Assembly: GCA_028284935.1 (NCBI GenBank)
Contig: JANQQQ010000008.1
Coordinates: 1-64,000, forward strand
Source: Croceivirga sp.
Lineage (GTDB): Bacteria > Bacteroidota > Bacteroidia > Flavobacteriales > Flavobacteriaceae
DNA length: 64,000 bases
Direction: 5' to 3'
Shown here: positions 51,285 through 58,690 of the stretch, piece after piece
How the letters are laid out: every line of letters begins with the position of its first letter
Numbering within the stretch: position 1 is the first letter of the stretch
Program-made: the position numbers and the translations under genes
Notes under the pieces: generated by a model
The model's input: the letters and a program-made list of their open reading frames with translations, nothing else
Told to the model about the DNA's origin: nothing
Databases searched by the model: none

Positions 51285-52333
51285 AAAAAAGGACGAGTTT
51301 TTTGATGTTAGCAGTAATTGCAATTGCTGCGGCTTTTATTACCTACTCAATTGTCACAGAAAAAGATTATGAATTAGATGGAAAAACTTTCATAAAAGTT
51401 CAATTGCAATGGTTTCATGGTGCACAATTTACTGGATTGTATGTGGCAAATGAGAAAGGTTTTTTTAAAGATGAAGGGTTGATGGTTGATTTAATTCCTA
51501 TAGCAGGATTTACAACGGACCCAATTTCCGTTTTAAACAATGAAGAGGTTGATATAGCATTGGCACCAGCAGATAGAATTCTAATAAGGAAAGATAAGGA
51601 TGCTACAAACATTAAAGCCTTTGGAACAGTTTTTAATCGAAGCTTGGCTTGTTACACTATGAAAGAATCTGAATTCATGGATAGTCTAGGTCTCAAAAGC
51701 TTGGAAAATAAAAAACTGGCAGTGTTTCCCAAATTTGATACTGAAAACATACTACTTGTTCTAAAAAATAAATGGAATTTAAATATTAACAAAAACGATA
51801 TTGTTCAAGCTCCCGCAGGTTATATTCAGGAGTTTGAGAAAGGCAATTTGGATGTTATTGGCACGTATTTAATAAATGAACCGGTACAACTCCGAATGAA
51901 GGGGCGAAGCATTAAAATAATTGACCCCGTAGAATTTGGAGTACGTTTTTATTCTGACACATATATTGCTAAAACGGATGTTTGGGCAAGAAATGATAAT
52001 GAGAAAGGTATTAAATTGAAAGACTTGGAAAAATTCATCCGTGCTGCTAATAAAGGATGGCTTTATGCTAAAGAGCATCCAAAAGAAGCTATAGATATTA
52101 TGTTTAAAAATATTGATAATAAAAGCAAGTCTATTCATGGCGAATTAGAATTGGAGGCGCTTAAGGAAGCCGTAAAATATTTAGGGTCGGGTACCGATAA
52201 ATATTATGCAAATATGGAACGAGAAATTTGGGAAGAAATGGAGTCTGATTTATATGACATTGGTCGCCTAACACAAAAAGGCTTAGTTGAAGACTTATGT
52301 GATTTTGATTTGATCAAGAAGGCTTATGAATAA
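51281..52333 (+). CDS. NMT1/THI5-like membrane-anchored substrate-binding protein
   Basis: 350 residues. One N-terminal hydrophobic segment (about 6-25) has no lipobox, so it is a signal anchor or cleaved signal. It is followed by a type II periplasmic-binding fold with the NMT1/THI5 hallmark VQLQWFHGAQFTGLYVANEKG. Known relatives bind pyrimidine (thiamine precursor), riboflavin or sulfonate-type ligands; the ligand here cannot be read. It overlaps the ATPase gene by 4 bp and the permease gene by 8 bp. Confidence 0.85.
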   Translation: MKKRTSFLMLAVIAIAAAFITYSIVTEKDYELDGKTFIKVQLQWFHGAQFTGLYVANEKGFFKDEGLMVDLIPIAGFTTDPISVLNNEEVDIALAPADRILIRKDKDATNIKAFGTVFNRSLACYTMKESEFMDSLGLKSLENKKLAVFPKFDTENILLVLKNKWNLNINKNDIVQAPAGYIQEFEKGNLDVIGTYLINEPVQLRMKGRSIKIIDPVEFGVRFYSDTYIAKTDVWARNDNEKGIKLKDLEKFIRAANKGWLYAKEHPKEAIDIMFKNIDNKSKSIHGELELEALKEAVKYLGSGTDKYYANMEREIWEEMESDLYDIGRLTQKGLVEDLCDFDLIKKAYE

Positions 52334-53108
52334 TGATTTTTTCAAAAATAAAGTAAGAAGTATTATAGAACATAAAGCTTTGGGGTTTTTAATTGGTTCG
52401 CTTTTAGTTTTGATTATTTGGCATATTCTGTCGATTGTATTTCCAGGGTTATTTTCTGGAATTAAAGAAGTTGTTTTGAATATTGTTGAGGACTTCAATC
52501 ATCCTCATAGAAAAAACATCGAGGATTTGGCTAAATTTTCATTTTGGGGATTGTTAATCTCACTAATAACTTGTTTCATAACGATTATGCTGGTTGCGAT
52601 TTTCCGGCCATTTGAAATTATAATTACTCCGTCTATTGTAATTCTTAAAGCAACGCCAATCGTTGCCTTTATTCCAGTCATAAATGCGATATACTCTCCA
52701 GATGAGACAGGTGGTAAAATACTAGCCGCATTTTTAATCTCTTTTTTTCCATTAATGATAACTGGATTTGATGGATTCAAAAGGGTTCCCGATAAGTTAA
52801 AGGTACTGAGCGCTGTTTACGGAGCAAATTCTTTTAGAAGGTTCATTAGAATTGAAATCGGATTTGTTTGTGAGAGTATATTATCGGGTTTAAAAATATC
52901 TGCGCCTTTAAGCGTTGTTGGTGCCGTAGTTGGTCAATCTTTAATTGGAAATGGCATGGGTGCATGGGTTGCAACTTCAATTAATGATGGAGAGACAATA
53001 TCCAATATCGTCTCAATAGTTTTGTGTTCTGCTGTGGGAATCACATTTTATGTTATCGCATATTTGATACATATGACATATGAAGAACTCTTATGTCTTA
53101 GGAAGTAG
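52326..53108 (+). CDS. ABC transporter permease (SsuC/ThiX type)
   Basis: 260 residues with about six to seven membrane helices. The cytoplasmic EAA-type loop (KVLSAVYGANSFRRFIRIEI) contacts the ATPase, and GLKISAPLSVVGAVVGQSLIG matches the BPD_transp_1 importer domain. With the two preceding genes it completes one importer. It overlaps the methyltransferase gene by 29 bp. Confidence 0.88.
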   Translation: MNNDFFKNKVRSIIEHKALGFLIGSLLVLIIWHILSIVFPGLFSGIKEVVLNIVEDFNHPHRKNIEDLAKFSFWGLLISLITCFITIMLVAIFRPFEIIITPSIVILKATPIVAFIPVINAIYSPDETGGKILAAFLISFFPLMITGFDGFKRVPDKLKVLSAVYGANSFRRFIRIEIGFVCESILSGLKISAPLSVVGAVVGQSLIGNGMGAWVATSINDGETISNIVSIVLCSAVGITFYVIAYLIHMTYEELLCLRK

Positions 53109-54486
53109 CCGAGAAATATTATTGGCAAGAACAGTTTCAATTTTTGTTAAAATTGCATTGGTTCTTTTCGCTATTACAATTAGCGTTAGTATTGTATTGC
53201 TGGTTTTCAAACAATTCTACCTAACTATTGGCGAAAGAACAGCCCTACTTACTTTTTCGTTGGTTCCATTTATCGTTGCAGCTTATACTTTTTTTATTTA
53301 TGAAAATCTTGTGCCTGGCAAGCGATTTAATAAAATTACTTTTTTTAAAATTGTGCTATTCCTGTTGTATCTATTAGGGCCACCCGTTTTCGTTGCCTTT
53401 AGGTACAATAATATTCTAAGTAACTTTTTAGCTGTATATGCACTTTTAGGTACTTTCATCGGTATTGCTAGTCCATTCTTAAAAATAAAGCCATTCCAAA
53501 ATTTATACATTACGCAACTTGTATTGGAAGTTGTTTTTTACACCTGGTCTGCTAAATTTTTACCATTAAATGTGAAATATTTTGAAATTCAAAGTATAAG
53601 AGAAAGTCGAAAATTTCTTTATTACGGAAAAGCAGGCATTGATGTTTTTCAAAAATTTTTCTTAGATGTTGCGAAGGAATCCGAAGTGATATGTGAGAAG
53701 TTGATATCCAATAATTTTTCCACAGAAAATGAAATAAATGTCTTGGATGTAGGTGGGCACAATGGACAGTTTACTGCTAGTCTACTAGGAGGAATTGGAG
53801 CTAAGGTCAAGAAATTATATAATGTAGATCCAATTCAACACGAAAAATATGAAGATAATCTTTCACTAATTGCAAGTGAAATTACTCGAATACCGAAACG
53901 TATAGAAGAATTTGATTTGGAGGAAGATGTTGAATTCAATCTTATTATTGCCTCGCATAGTCTCTACGCTTCTGTGGACTTAAATAATTGTGATCAATTG
54001 AATTTAATCAATAGATTGATAAAATTACTTGATACAAAAGGTTTGCTCATTGTAACATTGGGGTCCAATCATAGCCCAGCATACGAATTCAAAAAAGATG
54101 TTTTAAAATTACTAATTGATGAGATCGAGGAGGAGGATGAGAATGTTAAAGACTTTGATGCTGAATCTCTCCGAAACACCTTGGATTTGAGCTCTGACAT
54201 CTATTACACAACATTAAAAATTGACAATTATTTTAATGTAACCAACATCCTATCCGATAAAGAAGAATTTAAATTGTGGCTTTCCTACTTCACCAGAACC
54301 GAGTTAATTGACAATCATTATTTGATTCAAAGAATCAAAAATTCACTTTTGTTTTACAGTATTCTTCCTACACATCTCCCCAATTGCGTTTCTCAACGCG
54401 AAGTTGACAGATATGTTACCGACAAGTTGCTTCTGCATAAGACTATGGCACTAATAATTAGTAAGGAGAAGAAAAGTATTAATTAG
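53080..54486 (+). CDS. Membrane-anchored SAM-dependent methyltransferase
   Basis: 468 residues. Residues 15-140 carry four predicted membrane helices. From about 195 a Rossmann-type class I methyltransferase follows, with motif I NVLDVGGHNGQFT, then a motif II Asp in VDPIQHE and the LIIASHSLYA and KGLLIVTLGS strands. The C-terminal ~130 residues lack a recognised fold. The start overlaps the permease by 29 bp, so translation is coupled. The gene is likely functionally tied to the importer, for example methylating an imported small molecule or a membrane-bound acceptor. That pairing is not one I know. Confidence 0.75.
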   Translation: MKNSYVLGSSREILLARTVSIFVKIALVLFAITISVSIVLLVFKQFYLTIGERTALLTFSLVPFIVAAYTFFIYENLVPGKRFNKITFFKIVLFLLYLLGPPVFVAFRYNNILSNFLAVYALLGTFIGIASPFLKIKPFQNLYITQLVLEVVFYTWSAKFLPLNVKYFEIQSIRESRKFLYYGKAGIDVFQKFFLDVAKESEVICEKLISNNFSTENEINVLDVGGHNGQFTASLLGGIGAKVKKLYNVDPIQHEKYEDNLSLIASEITRIPKRIEEFDLEEDVEFNLIIASHSLYASVDLNNCDQLNLINRLIKLLDTKGLLIVTLGSNHSPAYEFKKDVLKLLIDEIEEEDENVKDFDAESLRNTLDLSSDIYYTTLKIDNYFNVTNILSDKEEFKLWLSYFTRTELIDNHYLIQRIKNSLLFYSILPTHLPNCVSQREVDRYVTDKLLLHKTMALIISKEKKSIN

Positions 54487-54998
54487 AAAACACCTGTTCT
54501 TGGATTATTAAGAATTATTTGGAAAAGTTCTGTGAATAAATTGGTTTTATAGGAGCATATGATTGGCTTTAGTATTAATTTTGGGAGGATATTCTATCAT
54601 CTACAATTTTTGATTGACTAAGCGCTGCGAGTTCGTGTCCCGCCCAGTTCACTTCTTGTTTAAGATATATTATCATTTCATTGGATATGAAAATTTAAAA
54701 CTGGTGAAGACTAATTAAAAAGGGTTCACATTTGAAAGAGAAACATTGCCACTCATGGACTGTCCAATGAATCCGTCGATTTAAAGGACAGCATTCTTAA
54801 TTCAATTTCCTCTAAAGGCATAAGTCCCATTCTTAGTCTTTATAGCAGTATCGTTAATCACCTTTTTTATGGGACTGAAATCTTAAACTAATAAATCGGA
54901 GTTCCCACCCTGAATCTAGGGCCCTAACAGACACTTTTTTGTGGTTAGGGGGAAAGGAGACAAACGGGGATTTCGAGAATATCTACCAAGGGCAGGGG
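54487..54998. other. Gene-free stretch before the integrase
   Basis: No credible gene in 512 bp. It holds a degenerate copy of the tRNA-Asp 3' end (54624-54652) and a hairpin (54922-54950; 7-bp outer stem with CAC/GTG inside) just downstream of the integrase stop. The hairpin has no clear T-tract on the minus strand. The remainder shows nothing recognisable. Confidence 0.5.
54624..54652 (+). repeat. Degenerate tRNA-Asp 3'-end fragment
   Basis: Aligned to tRNA-Asp from 30505 on, about 22 of 27 positions agree, including the T-loop core GTTCG and GTCCCG. It lacks the remainder of a tRNA. It may be the decayed attachment site of an earlier insertion or of a component element. Confidence 0.45.
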
Positions 54999-56222
54999 CT
55001 ATCCTGAAAGTTTGCCCATAATTTCGTCCTGGTACTCGTCGATTTTAGCTTTTTTAAGTCCGGCCAAGTAAGCTTGTGTGGTGCTAATGCGCTTGTGTCC
55101 CAGCATCTGGGATATGGCCGTTAGGGGAATCCCCATATCATTGGCACTTGAAGCAAAGGAATGCCTTGCTGCATAGCTGGTGATGTTTTCCTCAATCTTA
55201 GCAAGTTCCGCCAGTTTTTTTAAATTATCGTTATACCGCTTTCTGGCCCAAACGATTTGATTATAACTTTCAATAGGATTTTCACTCTTAACCACATCTA
55301 ATAGATAATCGTTTCTTTTTTTACCCTCAGTAAAATAGTGAAGTAATGGTTTAAGTTGATCATGGATTTTTATATTGTATGGCTCATCCGTCTTTTTTCT
55401 TGAATATCTGATACGCCCGTCAACAATATTGGACAGCTTTAGATGTGCGATATCAACGTAAGACATGCCGTTGAGCAGGAAGCTCATCATAAAAATATTC
55501 CTGTCCCTAAACAGGGCGGTATCTTTTTCAAGGTCAAGCTCGGCAATCATCCGAATAGCATCGATTGGCAGTGCACGTTTTTCAGGTTTCCCGTTTCTAA
55601 TGATATAATCATCAAAGGCATATCCTTCTTTATCCGCAACTCCTGCTTTTATGGCTCTTCGATTTATAGCCCGTATGGTTCTTAGGTATACACTCAGACC
55701 ACCCAATTTATTGCCCTTGCCCAAATGATGTTTCTCAAATCGGTTAAGGAAATCTAGATTCAGTTCATCGAAAGTAAAATCTTTGCCATTCCTAAAATTT
55801 TTGACTGCTTTAAGCGCATGCTTATAAGCCCTAGCATTTCCAATACGATTTGATTTAACTAAATCCGCAATTTGCTGCTCGGCAAACTGGTAAAAGGTTA
55901 CCTTGTTGGTAGTTCTTGTAATATGGCTTCGCACCTCGGATACGCTCATATATTTAAGCCTGTCCTTATCTTCCAATTGAGTAAGGATGTCTACCATGTG
56001 CGCCATTTTCTTCTGTAAAAGATTGTTCAGTCGTGCAGGGGATTCTGTACCCTTAAATGATGGTCTTATTTTTTGCCGTTTTTCATCCCATTCAGAAACA
56101 GCTAATTTATGCCCCGTTCCGATACTTGTGGTTTTTCTATTGTGGGTCAAGCGGAAAATTAAAGGGAAGATTTTGGTATCTTTCCGTCGTGTGTCCAAAG
56201 AGAGTTTTAGATAGGTAGCCAT
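54999..56222 (-). CDS. Tyrosine recombinase (site-specific integrase)
   Basis: 407 residues from the ATG at 56222; the ORF open to 56270 would extend into the palindrome and is less likely. The N-terminal arm-binding domain of Bacteroidota integrases (LKLSLDTRRKDTKIFPLIFRL) precedes a SAM-like core-binding domain. The catalytic domain has ARHSFAS, LGHKRISTTQAYL with the nucleophilic Tyr, and a region GMSYVDIAHL where the first catalytic Arg is not obvious. Loss of that Arg is reported for the CTnDOT integrase too. It lies 150 bp from attR and points inward, as expected for integration into tRNA-Asp. Confidence 0.93.
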   Translation of the reverse strand: MATYLKLSLDTRRKDTKIFPLIFRLTHNRKTTSIGTGHKLAVSEWDEKRQKIRPSFKGTESPARLNNLLQKKMAHMVDILTQLEDKDRLKYMSVSEVRSHITRTTNKVTFYQFAEQQIADLVKSNRIGNARAYKHALKAVKNFRNGKDFTFDELNLDFLNRFEKHHLGKGNKLGGLSVYLRTIRAINRRAIKAGVADKEGYAFDDYIIRNGKPEKRALPIDAIRMIAELDLEKDTALFRDRNIFMMSFLLNGMSYVDIAHLKLSNIVDGRIRYSRKKTDEPYNIKIHDQLKPLLHYFTEGKKRNDYLLDVVKSENPIESYNQIVWARKRYNDNLKKLAELAKIEENITSYAARHSFASSANDMGIPLTAISQMLGHKRISTTQAYLAGLKKAKIDEYQDEIMGKLSG

Positions 56223-56234
56223 ACTGAATGTTAA

Positions 56235-56270
56235 AATCTGCGTGCAAATTTGCACGCAGATTGCACGCAA
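56235..56270. promoter_or_regulatory. 28-bp perfect palindrome plus half-site upstream of the integrase
   Basis: Bases 56235-56262 form a perfect palindrome whose arms are TTGCACGCAG. A third TTGCACGCAA follows at 56261-56270. The same decamer occurs at 30583-30592 by attL. It may be integrase arm sites, an operator for autoregulation, or both. Confidence 0.6.
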
Positions 56271-56371
56271 AAATTGGTTTTATACGGTCTTATTTGCACT
56301 TAAAGATACGGAAAATCACTGGAAACCCTTGTATTTATTGATGTTTAGATCCACATGAATTCAAATAAATT

Positions 56372-56421
56372 CTGCCTGTCACGCAGGGGGTCGCGGGTTC
56401 GAGTCCCGTCCAGACCGCCAA
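56372..56421 (+). repeat. attR: 50-bp direct repeat of tRNA-Asp
   Basis: Identical to 30487-30536. The 5' half of the tRNA is missing, so it is not a gene. Confidence 0.95.
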
Positions 56422-56430
56422 CAAAATCAA

Positions 56431-56457
56431 GCCCTCACAGACGTGAGGGTTTTTTTA
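56431..56457 (+). terminator. Terminator copy after attR
   Basis: An 8-bp stem (56431-56438 with 56443-56450, last pair G-U), 4-nt loop and T-tract. It is nearly the same as the terminator after tRNA-Asp at 30546, so the duplicated region reaches beyond the tRNA. Confidence 0.8.
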
Positions 56458-56583
56458 TTTCCAACCTGTACAACATCTGTACAACATTTTTTAACAAAAA
56501 TTGAAGCCATTTGAAAGCAAATGATAGTTGATAACTTTTTTCGAGTAGATTAGACTTTTAGTAAACTTCTTGGAACTATTCCT

Positions 56584-57057
56584 CTAATTCTCCCCGAATT
56601 CCCTTAAAAGTCTTTCATCAAATTCAAAAGAAGAGGTCTTCTTTATTTTGACTTTACTGAAATCAGGATGAAATGGATTGATGAGATAATTAAAATCTCC
56701 CTCTACAATAGCCGATGGAACCTTCAAACATAAGTAGTTGTTATCATGAATAAACCTGTCTCCTTCGCTTTGGGTGAACTCTATGGGAGGGTTGGACTTC
56801 CAGTCCTTCTTTTGGAGTAAAGAAACATCAAATTCCTGAATAGAATTTTCTGGGACTTCAATTTCAACAATATGGTAGTTTTTTGGAAGGATATTAAAGG
56901 CGACGTGAACGGCCAATTCCAAAATGCTTAAGGACCTGGACTCTGCTGTATAAACAATCCTAGTTCCTTTGTTGTTCCATCTTCCTCCGTACTTTTCCGC
57001 TCCAATACCGGAAAGATCGTTTTTGTATTTTTCCTTGGTGAGCCTAAAAACGATCAT
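56584..57057 (-). CDS. RES-domain toxin
   Basis: 157 residues with the R-E-S triad of the family: Arg in GGRWNNKG, Glu in LSILELAVH and Ser in VPSAIVEG. RES toxins degrade NAD+. The ATG overlaps the antitoxin stop (TAATG), the usual order with the antitoxin first. It lies outside attR, so it belongs to neighbouring chromosome or to another island. Confidence 0.92.
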   Translation of the reverse strand: MIVFRLTKEKYKNDLSGIGAEKYGGRWNNKGTRIVYTAESRSLSILELAVHVAFNILPKNYHIVEIEVPENSIQEFDVSLLQKKDWKSNPPIEFTQSEGDRFIHDNNYLCLKVPSAIVEGDFNYLINPFHPDFSKVKIKKTSSFEFDERLLREFGEN

Positions 57058-57485
57058 TAGGCTAGAATGCCATGTTCGATTTTACCCAACTCATCTTTCA
57101 CCAGATTGATTCCAATTGTGGTGTCAAATAATTTTTTTGGGACAAAGCCTCCTAAGGCAACATTTTTGGAATTTAACCAAGTGTAGAAATTTTGATTGTT
57201 TTCGAATACTGTGATACCATATTCCATCAATTGTTGAATCTCTATAACGCGTTCGGTTTGTTTTTGAGTAAGTCTTTTGTTTCCTTCTTTGTACCTATCC
57301 AATGTCCTTGTAGTGGTGTTAAGGAACTGACCCCACTCTTTGTTGTCGAAAGGGTGTTCAGCCGCTATATAGGAAAAATCATTGAAGGGTATTCCATTCC
57401 GAACCAAATTAATCAATTTAAATGCTCGTTTGTCATCATTCTGTCTCGAACTGGTGGAGGAGATAATTTTTCTTGCAGTCGACAT
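57057..57485 (-). CDS. Xre/MbcA/ParS-type antitoxin
   Basis: 142 residues. An N-terminal Xre-like part (FNDFSYIAAEHPFDNKEW, then TTRTLDRYKEG) leads into the DUF2384 domain (VIEIQQLMEYGITVFEN, ending LGGFVPKKLFDTTIG). This is the partner that neutralises RES toxins and represses the operon. Direct repeats of AAATGTCT lie just upstream. Confidence 0.92.
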   Translation of the reverse strand: MSTARKIISSTSSRQNDDKRAFKLINLVRNGIPFNDFSYIAAEHPFDNKEWGQFLNTTTRTLDRYKEGNKRLTQKQTERVIEIQQLMEYGITVFENNQNFYTWLNSKNVALGGFVPKKLFDTTIGINLVKDELGKIEHGILA

Positions 57486-57511
57486 CTCATTACTTTTTAT
57501 AAAGATACGAA

Positions 57512-57540
57512 AAATGTCTCAAATAATTAGACAAATGTCT
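57512..57540 (-). promoter_or_regulatory. Candidate operator of the RES/Xre operon
   Basis: AAATGTCT occurs at 57512-57519 and 57533-57540 (21 bp apart, two helical turns), the second within the palindrome AGAC-AAAT-GTCT. A TATCTTTA between them and the ATG may be the -7 element. Autoregulation is known in this toxin-antitoxin family. Confidence 0.45.
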
Positions 57541-57619
57541 TTTATTTTTTATAATTATCGTTTATTTGAACTTTATTATGGTTGAATTATAATTTTGGAA
57601 AGGAATAATGTTAATAGAT

Positions 57620-58219
57620 TTATTTTAATTTTCCCATTTCAGGAGAAGTCCAAACGGTCTTTGCCCTTCCTCTAACCATGGTCTCGGAGACAAATACAAC
57701 CTGGCCTTTCTTATTAACAAATTTTTCTGACCGAAGGAGCCTAAAATGACCCTTTCTAAAATGTGGCCTTTTTGAGAGTTTTGAACCTTCACTTTCTTTG
57801 ATCTTATCAGATAACTGTAATGAAAAGTTTCTTGCTGACAAACCTTCACCTCTTTCCAACAAATTCTTTGGAACTCCATCATCAACACATTCAGGGAAAC
57901 AACTCATGTAAGCTATTGTATTGATTACAAGTCTGAACATTTTTGAGTGGGTTAATGAGATTTTATCATTTTTCTTGTTAACATCAACATAAAACTTATC
58001 TGACATTCTTCCCCCATCTTCTCCAAGTGAATAATATAGTTCAAGACTACCATCTTCTTCAACACTTAATGAAAAGGCATATCCCTCAGATTCATATGGG
58101 ATGTGTAAAGCAAATTGATATACAACATGATTAATCTGTTTGTTAGAATATAAATGAAATACGCTTCGGTTTTGACCGTTTTGGTAAAGGAAGTGTTTGA
58201 TGCCATCTAAATCTGACAA
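57620..58219 (-). CDS. Uncharacterised protein with AcrVA2-like C-terminal signature
   Basis: 199 residues from a TTG. No ATG exists in the frame between the preceding in-frame stop (58294) and this codon, so the start is uncertain, or the gene has lost its front. The C-terminus, RPHFRKGHFRLL followed by a strand with VFVSETMVRGRAKTVW, resembles a tail common in plasmid and phage proteins, some of which are annotated as AcrVA2-related. That is motif memory and says little about function. It overlaps the neighbourhood of a plus-strand frame starting at 58247. Confidence 0.55.
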   Translation of the reverse strand: MSDLDGIKHFLYQNGQNRSVFHLYSNKQINHVVYQFALHIPYESEGYAFSLSVEEDGSLELYYSLGEDGGRMSDKFYVDVNKKNDKISLTHSKMFRLVINTIAYMSCFPECVDDGVPKNLLERGEGLSARNFSLQLSDKIKESEGSKLSKRPHFRKGHFRLLRSEKFVNKKGQVVFVSETMVRGRAKTVWTSPEMGKLK

Positions 58220-58246
58220 AGTTGTACTTTCGAGGAAGTCCCGTAT

Positions 58247-58507
58247 TTGGGTTTTGACAAGGAATTGAGAACCTTGGTGGATATTCCTGTTTTAGAAATT
58301 CAAAAAGAATTGGCCCAAAGCAAGCAATTTAATGCTGAGGCACTTCTAAAAGGTCATCCCGTATCTTATGATTATTTGGAACGAACCGATAGGAAGACTG
58401 GAGAAATCAGAGCATTTAGTGCGAACGTAAAAATAGATTCTGTTAGATACCGGACCAAAGGGAAACTTCTGAGTTTTGAAAACGTTTCAAACATTGAAAA
58501 AAAATGA
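58247..58507 (+). CDS. Small protein or gene fragment without ATG start
   Basis: 86 residues from a TTG; a GTG at 58277 is the other option. The frame is coding-like (ELRTLVDIPVLEIQKEL, then YDYLERTDRKTGEIRAF) but unrecognised. It diverges from the 199-residue gene; the two open frames overlap at their upstream ends. It may be a truncated gene. Confidence 0.4.
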   Translation: MGFDKELRTLVDIPVLEIQKELAQSKQFNAEALLKGHPVSYDYLERTDRKTGEIRAFSANVKIDSVRYRTKGKLLSFENVSNIEKK

Positions 58508-58690
58508 AAAGAAATAATAAATCCGTGAAGGCCGTTAAAATTTCTTAAACCAATTTTAAAAGGGAAATGCGGGCCACCCTGTATTTTCCTTTTAAATTTT
58601 ACCATACTTTAGGCCAAAAGTCCACAAGAATTTAGACCATTGAAGGCTTCGCATAGTTACAGTCAATATCAATTATTGATATTTTCACTT

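Larger units (their letters stand above)
30487..56421. mobile_element. Integrative mobilizable element in tRNA-Asp
   Basis: The element is bounded by a 50-bp exact direct repeat of the tRNA-Asp 3' half, with a tyrosine integrase at the right end pointing inward from attR. It has TTGCACGCA boxes near both ends, an excisionase-like HTH gene, and a MobC-like and relaxase pair after a 650-bp candidate oriT region. No type IV secretion, coupling protein or replication gene is seen, so it would depend on a helper for transfer. Cargo: a CBASS module, a type I R-M locus with a built-in two-component pair and WYL regulator (left), and an ABC/methyltransferase operon (right). Confidence 0.92.

Noticed and set aside
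56372-56421. A second tRNA-Asp gene
   Set aside because: Only the 3' half is present; it is the att duplication.
30487-56421. Self-transmissible conjugative element
   Set aside because: No coupling protein, TraG-type ATPase or other transfer genes are seen; only relaxase and MobC.
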